Positions 24,301-32,490 of a stretch of DNA of 64,000 nucleotides are shown in pieces. Under the pieces are notes generated by a model. It ran no database searches. It saw nothing but the letters and a program-made list of their open reading frames with translations, and had not been told where the DNA came from. Source of the DNA: Burkholderiales bacterium. GTDB taxonomy: Bacteria; Pseudomonadota; Gammaproteobacteria; Burkholderiales; Usitatibacteraceae. Positions within the stretch are counted from its first letter, which is position 1. Every line of letters begins with the position of its first letter. A program made the position numbers and the translations under genes. The stretch spans positions 1 to 64,000 of the forward strand of contig JAHCLE010000001.1 of assembly GCA_026125445.1 (NCBI GenBank), read 5' to 3'.

Positions 24301-26028
24301 GTGAGCCAGAAGCCCGGAGGCTCACGCGTGAAACTCGCATCCCACCTGAAGTGCTCCCCGTTCGGGGTCTATTACTTCCGCCTTGTCGTGCCGAAGCGGC
24401 TTCGCCCGTCGTTGGGCGGCCAAACCGAGGTCAAGCGCTCGCTTCGCACCAAGGACCCCGCGCTTGCCCGAAGGCGCGCCTATATACTTTCGGCACGCCT
24501 AGACAACTGGCTACAACAAGCGAGCCGCGTCATGACCGATACCCCCAGCGAACGGCGCAAGATCCTCGAACGTTATCGCGATTCACTGCTGCGCGAGATC
24601 GACTCATACATGGGCTATCGATACTCGGACATGGTGTTTACAGAACGCGGCTATGAGATGAAGCGCTCGGCGCACACAACGGCGGAGCTTCAATCCCTCA
24701 TACACCAACTCGAATCTCTCGAGAAGACGTTAGCCACCCTCGATGGCCCCACAGTCCCTGCGACGGAACCGCCACCCCACCCGGCGCAGGGCACAAGGCT
24801 TTCCGTTGCCGTAGATGCTTACCTATCGCTTGAACGAGCCGGAAAGACGGTAGTGAAGACGAAGATGGCGGTCGAGAAGGCACTCGCACGCTTCCGGCAG
24901 TGGATTGCCGACCTGGCAAACGCCCCCGGCTCTACCGTCACGTCTGCAACGGGCGCACACATCGCAAGACTCGAAGCGGACCCGTTGCTCGCGACAATAG
25001 AGCCGCAGCACATCGTCGCGTATATGCACCACATGCTGCAGAACGAAAGCGCCGGACGAGGCGGAGCCGCAAGAAAGGCGAGTGCCGAGGGAGCGGACGG
25101 AAATCGCGGACTATCGAAGGCGACAACGTATAAAGAACTTGGCTTTCTCAACGGCTTCTTCGGAGCCATGCAGAGGCATGCCTATTTCCCGAAGACAATG
25201 CCGGTCCCCACAAGGGACGTATCTCCGTATAAGCGAGGAGAGAAGAAGCGCAGCGTTAGACAGACGCGCTACCTCCCCTTTGAAAGACAGGAACTGGCGA
25301 AGATATTCGACCCGTTCGCGCTTGGAGCCCTACGAAAGCCCCACGAGTTTTGGGTGCCATTGCTAGGTCTCTACACGGGTGCCAGGCTCGACGAGTTGTG
25401 CCAGTTGCGTCTTCAGGACATTCAACGCGATGGCGGACGCCTCGTAATCGCGATAACGCACACTGACGACACCAAGACCAAGACGACGGGCTCCGAGCGG
25501 CTCGTGCCGCTTCACGATGAGTTGTTGAGCCTCGGCTTCGATACCTACGTGGCGGACGTCCGACAGGCCGCAGGCGACGAGGCACGCCTATTCCCCTACC
25601 TGCTTCGCACGGTCAACGGATATGCCGACGTGCCTTCGGAAGCCTTTTCGCGGTATCTCGACAAGGTGGGCATCACAAGCGAGCGCAAGACGTTTCACTC
25701 GTTTAGAAGCACGATCAACGAAGCATTCGCCAGGGCTGGCGTTGCCGAGGAGGCTCGCAGTCAGTTATTGGGCCACGCGTATGACACGACCAACTTGACG
25801 CACTACGGCAAGGCGATGCAGACGGAAGAACTGTATAGCGCCACGCTCGCGAAAATCACTTTTCCTGCCGTAGTGGAGGCAACGCCAGCGCTCCGGTATC
25901 GCGCCGGGCAGTTTTCAGCCGTTCTCCATAGCGAACTTGAAAGACGCCGCGCCAGCGAGGAAAACCGCAAACTTCGCCAGCAGAAGGGGCTTCCCCCCCT
26001 TCGCTCCGCAAAGAAGACGAAGGCTTGA
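24301..26028 (+). CDS. int: Tyrosine-family site-specific integrase
   Basis: 575 residues, GTG start. Catalyses integration and excision between attP and the tRNA 3' end. The N-terminus (GVYYFRLVVPKRLRPSLGG, then SLRTKDPALARRRA) is the arm-binding module common in proteobacterial island integrases. The core-binding helices lie at about 170-310. The catalytic domain (about 335-520) shows Arg in TGARLDELCQLRL, HSFRS (His and Arg II), GHAYDTTNLTHYGK with the probable nucleophilic Tyr. A basic tail (residues 530-575) follows. It lies 67 bases after the tRNA and points into the element. Confidence 0.93.
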   Translation: MSQKPGGSRVKLASHLKCSPFGVYYFRLVVPKRLRPSLGGQTEVKRSLRTKDPALARRRAYILSARLDNWLQQASRVMTDTPSERRKILERYRDSLLREIDSYMGYRYSDMVFTERGYEMKRSAHTTAELQSLIHQLESLEKTLATLDGPTVPATEPPPHPAQGTRLSVAVDAYLSLERAGKTVVKTKMAVEKALARFRQWIADLANAPGSTVTSATGAHIARLEADPLLATIEPQHIVAYMHHMLQNESAGRGGAARKASAEGADGNRGLSKATTYKELGFLNGFFGAMQRHAYFPKTMPVPTRDVSPYKRGEKKRSVRQTRYLPFERQELAKIFDPFALGALRKPHEFWVPLLGLYTGARLDELCQLRLQDIQRDGGRLVIAITHTDDTKTKTTGSERLVPLHDELLSLGFDTYVADVRQAAGDEARLFPYLLRTVNGYADVPSEAFSRYLDKVGITSERKTFHSFRSTINEAFARAGVAEEARSQLLGHAYDTTNLTHYGKAMQTEELYSATLAKITFPAVVEATPALRYRAGQFSAVLHSELERRRASEENRKLRQQKGLPPLRSAKKTKA

Positions 26029-26204
26029 TCTATCAAACGATTGATCTCTCCGTAGGACATTCTTTGTAAGGTCAAGCCACGCCTCATTGACGAGGTGTCA
26101 CCACTCCATATCCGCGTCCTCCGTGATTTGGCCTCGCTGCAATGCGTCAACTTCTTCGGAAACCCTTGAGTTATTGGGATATCAACACTAGCGACATACG
26201 GTAA

Positions 26205-27530
26205 ATGAGCACATCAGTACAACTTCAAATGTTTGACGACATCGCCGCACCAGGCGAATTTGCGGCAAAGGACGAATTGCGCTCGGCGCGTTCGGGAACA
26301 TTCACCGATAACATGAAGTTGCCAATACATCGGTGGTTTCGCTATTCGGCGGGATTTTCCGCTGAATGGGCGGAAGATCTAATTCGCTCGCACGCTCAAG
26401 GTCGACATATTCAAGTCTTGGACCCATTTGCTGGGTCCGGAACAACACTCTTGGCGGCCGAGGCCGCAGGCGTGTCGTCAGTGGGATACGAGAGCCACCC
26501 GTTCGTCTCACGAATTGCGCGGGCAAAGCTTCACTGGAACGCGGTGACTCCAGAGGGCCTAACTGATGCGATCGTGGACCTGGTTAATCGCGCAAGAGCG
26601 GACAAGGGTCGCAGCGCTCCGAACGCATCCCCTTTGCTTAATAAATGCTTCACGAACGATTCACTCGCAAGCCTCATAAGGCTACGGGACTGCTTCTTGA
26701 CTTCGCCACCCCGCGATGCGCCATTGAGAGAGCTCGTTTGGCTGTCTTTGACCGCGATACTCCGGTCGTGCAGTCATGTTGGCACCGCGCAATGGCAGTA
26801 CGTCTTGCCGAATAAGAAAAAGGCCTCTACCGTCGAACCATTTCAGGCACTGATGATGAAGGCAGCCGACATTTCGCAAGACATCACGTTTGCAAAGAAT
26901 TCCGGGTTCTCGACAAGCGCCGAGGTTTTGGACCAGGACGCGAGACTACCCTCTTCGTTGCCGCCTAACTCAATCGACCTAATCGTTACATCCCCTCCCT
27001 ATCCAAACAACTACGATTACGCGGATGCGACACGGCTAGAGATGACATTCTGGGGCGAAATAGAGTCGTGGGGGGACCTTCAGGGTGCGGTGCGCCGTCA
27101 CATCATTCGGTCATGCTCACAGCACAGCGCAGCCGAAAGGCTAGATCTTGATGACCTTCTGGCGCGCCCGGAAGTCGCCCCAATACGGAATGGACTTGCA
27201 GCCGTTTGTCGTGAACTCGAAGTTGTAAGGCTCACAAAGGGCGGTCGCAAGACCTACCACACAATGATCGCGGCATACTTTCTCGATCTCGCCAACGTGT
27301 TTAACTGTTTGCGTGCTGTATGTAAGAAGGGGTCCCGTCTGTGCTTTGTCATTGGAGATTCTGCCCCTTATGGAGTACATGCCCCGGCCGACCAATGGCT
27401 TGGTCAACTTGCGCAGGCAGCAGGCTTTAAGTCCTTCTCGTTCGAGAAGTTGAGGGATCGAAATATTAAGTGGAAGAATCGGAAGCACAGGGTTCCGTTG
27501 CAGGAAGGTCGACTTTGGATCGAGGGCTAA
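26205..27530 (+). CDS. DNA methyltransferase (N4-cytosine/N6-adenine type)
   Basis: 441 residues. Transfers a methyl group from SAM to an exocyclic base amine. Motif I is LDPFAGSGTTLLAAEAAG (about residue 75) and the catalytic motif IV is TSPPYPNNYDY (about 262). The order I then IV, and TSPPY, lean to N4-cytosine, but N6-adenine is possible. No target-recognition domain is recognised, although the middle region (120-240) and the end are candidates. It is the first gene of a compact three-gene operon; the nuclease-like gene starts 6 bases after its stop. Its low G+C relative to the chromosome marks it as cargo. Confidence 0.88.
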   Translation: MSTSVQLQMFDDIAAPGEFAAKDELRSARSGTFTDNMKLPIHRWFRYSAGFSAEWAEDLIRSHAQGRHIQVLDPFAGSGTTLLAAEAAGVSSVGYESHPFVSRIARAKLHWNAVTPEGLTDAIVDLVNRARADKGRSAPNASPLLNKCFTNDSLASLIRLRDCFLTSPPRDAPLRELVWLSLTAILRSCSHVGTAQWQYVLPNKKKASTVEPFQALMMKAADISQDITFAKNSGFSTSAEVLDQDARLPSSLPPNSIDLIVTSPPYPNNYDYADATRLEMTFWGEIESWGDLQGAVRRHIIRSCSQHSAAERLDLDDLLARPEVAPIRNGLAAVCRELEVVRLTKGGRKTYHTMIAAYFLDLANVFNCLRAVCKKGSRLCFVIGDSAPYGVHAPADQWLGQLAQAAGFKSFSFEKLRDRNIKWKNRKHRVPLQEGRLWIEG

Positions 27531-27536
27531 TGACAA

Positions 27537-28412
27537 ATGGCCACCTCACCCTCTCACAAGTTTGGTCAGATCATCGGCGATCTGCTTGAAGAGATCATGA
27601 CGCCTCAATTTGAGGAGTTCTGCGTTAAGCGTGGGCTTTATCTCGACAAGAAGGGGGAGCGGGGAGCTGCGCGAGATGGCAAGAAGGTTACTTGGGAGGA
27701 CAAATTCGGCAATCTCCACGATCTCGACTTTGTCATAGAAAAGGACGGCACAGAGAGCGTGCGTGGACGCCCCCTTGCCTTTATCGAGGCGGCGTGGCGG
27801 CGGTATACCAAGCACTCAAGAAACAAGGCACAAGAAATTCAGGGAGCAATTCTTCCGATCGCGGAGAAATACGACTGGGACAAACCATTTCTTGGTGCTG
27901 TACTTGCCGGAGTATTTACAGATGGCTCTCTTTCCCAAATGAAGTCCTCGGGCTTCGAGGTGATGCTATTTCCCTACGAGACCATCACAAGCGCATTCGA
28001 TGCCGTAGGCATTGATGCCAAATTCGACGAGGACACGCCCGACGCGACATTTGCAGAGTCAATCCGCATGATTGAGGCTCTGCCCAAGGCGTCTCGAGCA
28101 CGTCTAAAACATCACCTAGTTGCGGCCAACAGACCAGTTCTGGAGAGCTTTTTTAAGCAGTTAGAAGCGACATTAGATCGACGCATTCAATCGATAGTTC
28201 TTATTCCACTCCACGGCATTCAAAGCGAGTTCAAGACAATTGCCGATGCAATTGCGTTCATAAGTGGATATGACCAGCGGTTAGGCGGAGACGGCGGTTT
28301 TCGAAAGTACGAAGTAATTGTCCGCTATAGCAACGGCGACAAGATAGATGCGTCATTTGGTGAGAAAGCCGAAGCAGTTCACTTTCTACGATATGTCGAG
28401 GGAGCTAACTGA
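27537..28412 (+). CDS. PD-(D/E)xK-like restriction endonuclease candidate
   Basis: 291 residues. The probable nuclease core is at about 45-110: HDLDFVIEKDG supplies an Asp and RPLAFIEAAWRRYTKHSRNK a Glu with following basic residues, which resembles the E-x-x/K variant of the PD-(D/E)xK fold. KAQEIQGAILPIAEKY is the helix after the core. The remainder (GGFRKYEVIVRYSNGDKIDASF) may recognise DNA. It sits directly after the methyltransferase and overlaps the next start by one base (TGATG), the layout of a type II restriction-modification pair. The fold is inferred from motifs, not from full alignment. Confidence 0.65.
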   Translation: MATSPSHKFGQIIGDLLEEIMTPQFEEFCVKRGLYLDKKGERGAARDGKKVTWEDKFGNLHDLDFVIEKDGTESVRGRPLAFIEAAWRRYTKHSRNKAQEIQGAILPIAEKYDWDKPFLGAVLAGVFTDGSLSQMKSSGFEVMLFPYETITSAFDAVGIDAKFDEDTPDATFAESIRMIEALPKASRARLKHHLVAANRPVLESFFKQLEATLDRRIQSIVLIPLHGIQSEFKTIADAIAFISGYDQRLGGDGGFRKYEVIVRYSNGDKIDASFGEKAEAVHFLRYVEGAN

Positions 28413-28933
28413 TGCCGACCTACTTCTTCGGGGTTGCTTCGAGCAGTGAACTCTCGAAGCCTGATACGGTAGAAAGCTACTGGTGCGTGCCGCAGGATGC
28501 CGAGAGGGGAGACGTAATTCTTCTCTATTGTCCGAGATCTGCAAGCAGAGTGCGCCAGGGGGTATTTGCAGAAAGTATCATCACGTCCGCCCCGATTGCT
28601 GGCGCCCCGATGAATGCGCTGTGTTCTGGGTATGGCATCACGACACTTCGCCATGTTCGAATTAAGATCACCGCGCGATTCACGCCAACTGTCACGGCCC
28701 AGGATATGAAATGTGATCCCGTCCTGAAGAACGCCGGAGTTGTTCTCAAGAACTTCCAGGGCACCACCTTTCGAATTGGTGAGTCACTTTATCAGCGCAT
28801 CCTGCAAATTGCACTCCGGAAAGCAGGCGGCGGAACGGGTAAGCAGGCATTGCGGAAACGGCCTTCATTGACTCGCTCAAAGAGGTCCATCAAAGAGCCA
28901 GTGAAGGCGTCCATGTCAGGCCGAAAGCATTAA
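28412..28933 (+). CDS. EVE/PUA-like domain protein, putative modified-base reader
   Basis: 173 residues. Residues 1-145 have the EVE pattern: an early TYFFGVASSSEL strand, ESYWCVPQDAERGDVILLYCPR (GD turn typical of EVE), a mid-domain strand RVRQGVFAESII, and a terminal FRIGESLYQRILQIA helix. A basic tail (KRPSLTRSKRSIKEP) follows. EVE domains are known to bind modified DNA or RNA bases and are often coupled to defence nucleases. Its one-base overlap with the nuclease gene implies it works with the methyltransferase and nuclease, for example to restrict or enforce the modification mark. Confidence 0.6.
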   Translation: MPTYFFGVASSSELSKPDTVESYWCVPQDAERGDVILLYCPRSASRVRQGVFAESIITSAPIAGAPMNALCSGYGITTLRHVRIKITARFTPTVTAQDMKCDPVLKNAGVVLKNFQGTTFRIGESLYQRILQIALRKAGGGTGKQALRKRPSLTRSKRSIKEPVKASMSGRKH

Positions 28934-29326
28934 TAGCAAGTTGCGAAAACTTCATGCCGCCGTCTGGGGAGAATGATCTAACGGATTCGTGCTGCGTTCT
29001 TGACTATATGACCTCTCCCCGGCACCCAGGGCCGGGGAATACAAGAAGACCAACCCCATCAAACATCTCGCCGTAGCAAGCGCGGTGCGAGCGGCATGAA
29101 ATGTGCGTCCGACTTGACAATCAATTTGGATTTGATAGAAGCCAGTCATGTTCGGCGATGGGAAGTCACTAGTGTTTTGGCAAGACCATTCCGAGCGACT
29201 GCGTAAACACAGCAGGCAGGCGCTCATCACGCGAGCGTGCGGTGTGCGGTCCAAGCGCGGTAAGGCCAGTCTCTAACCCGACAACAAGGAGGCAGTATCG
29301 AGTAAACCAACTGATAAGGAGAACCT
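28934..29326. other. Gene-free segment inside the element
   Basis: About 390 bases between the EVE-like gene and the next small gene. It holds an 8-bp hairpin (TCCCCGGC, 29016-29023, with GCCGGGGA, 29031-29038) not followed by T residues. No convincing coding frame was seen. It probably contains the promoter for the 29327 gene, whose AAGGAG site lies near 29316. Confidence 0.5.
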
Positions 29327-29608
29327 ATGAACTCGAAAAACAACCTGGGGCTAACACCCAAGAGCAACGCGTCGCAAAGCGGCGAGCAATACAAGGTAAT
29401 AAGCATCAAACTTCGCGTCTCTCCCGAGTTTCACACTCGCTGGAGCCGTGCGATGAAGCAGGTATCACGGCATTACTCCGGCGGAGCATCGGCGGTAGTT
29501 CTTGACGCCCTTGAGGAGCGGCTTCCGGAGATTGAAGTGCTCGCTGCGGCCAGTTCGCAAGGCGCCGCGTCCACGAAGGGCGCTAGCCCCCGGAAAGGAG
29601 GTGCCTAA
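29327..29608 (+). CDS. Small ribbon-helix-helix-like protein
   Basis: 93 residues. The middle KVISIKLRVSPEFHTRWSRA reads as a beta strand followed by a helix, and GGASAVVLDALEERLPEI as a second helix, the general RHH layout. The ends are polar and low in complexity. In mobilizable elements such proteins often help the relaxase at oriT or repress it. It overlaps the next gene by one base (TAATG). Function is inferred from size and place. Confidence 0.5.
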   Translation: MNSKNNLGLTPKSNASQSGEQYKVISIKLRVSPEFHTRWSRAMKQVSRHYSGGASAVVLDALEERLPEIEVLAAASSQGAASTKGASPRKGGA

Positions 29609-30126
29609 TGGGTGATATCAAAGGAGCGAAGAGCGCATGTGCGTGGCTGCTACGCACAAATGCCTCGAACAACCAATTTGCGTCGCACCTCGACACGCTG
29701 CTTCAGGAAGTGACCGGCCTAACGACGGACGAACTTCAAGCAGACTATGAGCAAGGCGCCGAACAGAGCCTCGTAAACCTTCTGTTCGATCTCTGCGAGA
29801 AGTTGCGAGACCCCAAGAGAGACAAGGCGTTTGTGGATGATGACGAACGACTTCGGGCCCTACACGGGAGCCTTTGTGTTGACCGCATTGCTCATTACCG
29901 ACTAAAACTCAAACTTCAGCCTCTCGGCCCGTCGGAGGTGAAAGATCAACGGCAGCAACAGCGGGAGAGAACTACGGGAGCGCAGGCCGGCGGGGGGCTT
30001 CCGAAGAGTTCGCAAGTGCTACCGCATGGCGCGGTATCAGGTCAGGCCGCAACCGGACCCACTCGAACCATGAAGGACAGACTGAAGAAGTTGAGGACCG
30101 ACAAGGATGGGCTTCGGAACAAGTAG
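29608..30126 (+). CDS. Small element-encoded protein, unknown function
   Basis: 172 residues; family not recognised. A strong GGAAAGGAGGT site precedes the ATG, which overlaps the stop of the previous gene. The N-terminal 100 residues are mostly helical and acidic (LTTDELQADYEQGAEQSLVNLL); the last 70 are basic, Gln/Gly-rich and probably disordered. It converges on the relaxase gene and is followed by a terminator. A mobilization accessory or plasmid-type copy control role is possible but unsupported. Confidence 0.6.
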   Translation: MGDIKGAKSACAWLLRTNASNNQFASHLDTLLQEVTGLTTDELQADYEQGAEQSLVNLLFDLCEKLRDPKRDKAFVDDDERLRALHGSLCVDRIAHYRLKLKLQPLGPSEVKDQRQQQRERTTGAQAGGGLPKSSQVLPHGAVSGQAATGPTRTMKDRLKKLRTDKDGLRNK

Positions 30127-30155
30127 TTGACCTCGTGCAGATACGCAAGGACGCA

Positions 30156-30174
30156 GGGGGCTTCGGCCCCCTTT
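30156..30174 (+). terminator. Rho-independent terminator with UUCG loop
   Basis: GGGGGC-TTCG-GCCCCC followed by TTTGT. It ends the 29327-30126 pair just before the convergent relaxase stop. Confidence 0.8.
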
Positions 30175-30178
30175 GTCA

Positions 30179-31972
30179 TTACAGGTCCGGAGAAGGAGAA
30201 GGGCGCCGGTAGCGGGGCATTGCGTGTGCGTTCGCCGCGTTCCGCTGTGCTGCGAGTTCGTCCTTCCAGGTGGGTTCCCAAGGGGCTTCAATGGCTACTT
30301 CGGGCAGAGGGGCAATGAGGCTGTCCCGAAGTGCGATTGCCATGTCTGGCTCCGTAATCGCAAGCGTGGTGCGTCGATGGCGTCGGCTGGCCGCTCGCAC
30401 AATGGAAACCACACCCCGAAGCGCCACACCGCCAACGGCATAGACCCATCCGCAGAGCGGCCGGAGCGCACGAAGACAGAGGGCTTCGATTGCATTTGAG
30501 GCAACCAGCGCTGGCAATGTTCTTGGAGCAGACGGCGCGGGCGGCAAGACGAATGCCGCCTCCGCGCCGCGACGATAGATGACAGGCTTGTCGTCAAGCG
30601 TGTGAACTTCGGCGCCGATGACCCGGCCATTGTCGTCGCGGCACGCAAAAACGGCGCTGCCGTAGCGATCTGCGTAGAGGTCGCCGCACGTCACCACTTC
30701 GTCAATGACCGCCGGCGGAATGCCGTGGACGCTGGCAAGCGTCTCCTTCATGGCGGCGAGGTTTAAGCCGGAGGGCGCCGGCACCGGCAGCGCAGTAGGT
30801 TTGGCCGCAAAGGTCGCGGCCTCGTCTCTTGCCGTCCGAACGGCTTCCCCCACGGCCTCCGATGCTCCGAACTCCTTCGAGAGCCACCTAACGGCAGCCT
30901 CGTAGTCCACATCCTCGCAGTGCTTTACCAGGTCGATGGCGTTTCGTCCCTTGGCCCCGGTCAGTTCCTCGCGGAAGGTTCCGCTGTGCGTCTTGTAGCG
31001 ACGCCCCGGCAGTTGCCAGGTATCCCCATCGGGGCCTTGAACGGCGCCGAGCCGCTTTAGCACCGCGGGAAGCGCAATTGCGCGGACTTCGGCGGCGGTG
31101 TCTCGTAGTTTCGCCAGAGCCTGGGACCGCGCTTCATCGTTCTTCACGAGCAAGTCGTGCGCCGCTGCTTTGGCGGCGAGGACCTTGACGTATTCCGCTT
31201 GCTCCTGCGCGGCGGCCGAGGCGCCTGCCCGAAAGGCGCCGATGGCGTAGCGGCGCATTGCGTCATCGTCGAGACGGTCAATTTTGCCGGGCATGACCGG
31301 AGCGCGGGGTTTGAGTGCGGCAGGTTTCGTAGGCTCCACCGTCGCGTGGGTCGCCTCGTAGTGCTGCCGAACTTCGACGTGGGAAGCCTTCGACCCGCGA
31401 AGCCCGCGACCGATGCCAAGAGGCTTACACGCCTCGGCGTAGGCGTCTTGGAGGCGAACCAGGTTCTGGCGATTGAAAAGCGACTTCGCGTTGAGATTGC
31501 CCGAGGGGTCAAAAGGCATCACGAAGACGTGGCAGTGCGGCGTGCTTTCCTCCTCGTGGAGAACGACGGAGACGAGGTTTGCGCCGAAGTAGTCGCGGGC
31601 GAAAGCGGTAGCGGCTTCCTGCCAGGCTTTGGCTCGGGGTTTGTCCCACTCGCCGGGTTTTTCGTCGTGGGGTCGGAAGTATTCGGGCGAGGCGGTCAGC
31701 AGCAACTCGACGCACACGACGGGGTCGCGTGCCATGCGAGCGCCGCGCACCTTTCGCGGCGCGGCGAGTTTTCGGGCTTTCCAGGCATCGAAGCGCGCCG
31801 AGACGGTATCGAGAAACGCCTTCGCCGTTGACGAGCCGTGTAGCGGTGTAATCGAGCCGCCAGGGTCGGCATTCGGTACCGGCGCAGTGCGGAAGTTGTG
31901 CCCGGCTGCCTTCTTGAGGTCGCGTTGGTGAAGTTTGGAAACGCGACAAATCGCGAGGGGGTGCTTTTTCAT
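30179..31972 (-). CDS. MobV-type relaxase fused to primase/Toprim-like module
   Basis: 597 residues. Nicks oriT and pilots the transferred strand. Pre/Mob motifs lie at the N-terminus: ICRVSKLHQRDLKKAAGHNFR and PNADPGGS (residues 8-36), then the metal-binding LHEEESTPHCHVFVMPFD (about 137-154) and a following helix NLVRLQDAYAEACKPLG. Residues about 315-375 resemble the N-terminal part of mobile-element primases (DTWQLPGRRYKTHSGTF, then AIDLVKHCEDVDYEAAVRWL) but without zinc cysteines. The 430-560 region (GDLYADRYGSAVFACRDDNG) looks Toprim-like/DUF3991. A strong AGGAGG site precedes the ATG. The oriT-like hairpin lies just upstream. Confidence 0.82.
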   Translation of the reverse strand: MKKHPLAICRVSKLHQRDLKKAAGHNFRTAPVPNADPGGSITPLHGSSTAKAFLDTVSARFDAWKARKLAAPRKVRGARMARDPVVCVELLLTASPEYFRPHDEKPGEWDKPRAKAWQEAATAFARDYFGANLVSVVLHEEESTPHCHVFVMPFDPSGNLNAKSLFNRQNLVRLQDAYAEACKPLGIGRGLRGSKASHVEVRQHYEATHATVEPTKPAALKPRAPVMPGKIDRLDDDAMRRYAIGAFRAGASAAAQEQAEYVKVLAAKAAAHDLLVKNDEARSQALAKLRDTAAEVRAIALPAVLKRLGAVQGPDGDTWQLPGRRYKTHSGTFREELTGAKGRNAIDLVKHCEDVDYEAAVRWLSKEFGASEAVGEAVRTARDEAATFAAKPTALPVPAPSGLNLAAMKETLASVHGIPPAVIDEVVTCGDLYADRYGSAVFACRDDNGRVIGAEVHTLDDKPVIYRRGAEAAFVLPPAPSAPRTLPALVASNAIEALCLRALRPLCGWVYAVGGVALRGVVSIVRAASRRHRRTTLAITEPDMAIALRDSLIAPLPEVAIEAPWEPTWKDELAAQRNAANAHAMPRYRRPSPSPDL

Positions 31973-32060
31973 GGGGGCCTCCTTTTCTTGTTGTTATCGG
32001 CCATGAAGGGCAAGGTATCGCCTGCCCTTGAACTACCAATAGCAGAAAAAAATTCTCTGT

Positions 32061-32126
32061 CAATTGGTGTCACTCACTATACCAATTGCCCTCACTGGGT
32101 CCCCCAGTGCGGCAATTGGTATGTGA
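32061..32126. other. Putative origin of transfer (oriT) with nested hairpin
   Basis: Stem arms ATACCAATTGCC (32079-32090) and GGCAATTGGTAT (32111-32122) enclose an inner stem CACTGGG / CCCAGTG (32093-32109). TCAC/GTGA extends the base with one bulged T. A third CAATTGGT is at 32061. Read on the minus strand, 32071-32083 is GGTATAGTGAGTG, which resembles the pMV158 (MobV) nick region GTATAGTGTG. It lies about 90 bases upstream of the relaxase start. Confidence 0.7.
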
Positions 32127-32344
32127 GGCGGGGGCCGGCCCCCGCACCCCGAGCGGCCCGCGATTGCTCGATGGCAGCGCGGGCCTTGGCAGGCGCAAGC
32201 GCTTACGCGTGGCGACGCTCCGCATCTTCGCGTAGGCTTGACGCCGCAGGTCCAAACCACAGGCCCACGTTTTCGGATTACCTGCCCGATTTGGACCCGT
32301 TTATGGCCTTACGCATCAATGAGTTAGACGCCGAAGGGGGAGAG
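32127..32344. other. Gene-free right end of the element
   Basis: No convincing coding frame. It begins with a GC-rich block (GGGGGCCGGCCCCCG near 32129) and runs to attR. Integrase arm sites or excision signals could lie here, but no repeated short motif was identified. Confidence 0.45.
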
Positions 32345-32361
32345 TCCCTCTCTCTCCGCCA
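32345..32361. repeat. Right attachment repeat (attR)
   Basis: Exact copy of the 17-base tRNA-Ser(GCU) 3' end at 24217-24233. Similarity stops on both sides, so 17 bp is the crossover core plus target identity. Confidence 0.9.
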
Positions 32362-32490
32362 CCGATACCTTGGCGCTCGGCAGGGATGCCCGGCGGCCCG
32401 CTCGTGCAGGGCCAGCCCTCGTGACCCGAAGGCGAGAGGGAACTACCCGGGGAGAATGCGGTCCCCCCCTTTATCGTCCTCGCAAGTCCG

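Larger units (their letters stand above)
24234..32361. mobile_element. Integrative mobilizable element in tRNA-Ser(GCU)
   Basis: About 8.1 kb between two 17-bp direct repeats. It carries an integrase next to the tRNA, a methyltransferase/nuclease/EVE-like operon, two small genes, a MobV relaxase-primase fusion and an oriT-like hairpin. There are no type IV secretion genes, so it would need a helper conjugative element. The 26.2-29.3 kb cargo is visibly more A+T-rich and uses TTA/ATA codons that are rare in the flanks, indicating recent acquisition. Flanking genes on both sides are normal high-GC chromosome. Confidence 0.88.

Noticed and set aside
24823-25366. Several small frames inside the integrase gene
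   Set aside because: All overlap a well-supported integrase frame and lack independent signals.
28952-29254. Minus-strand 100-codon frame in the gene-free part of the element
   Set aside because: No ribosome site, no recognisable pattern, and composition not like neighbouring element genes.
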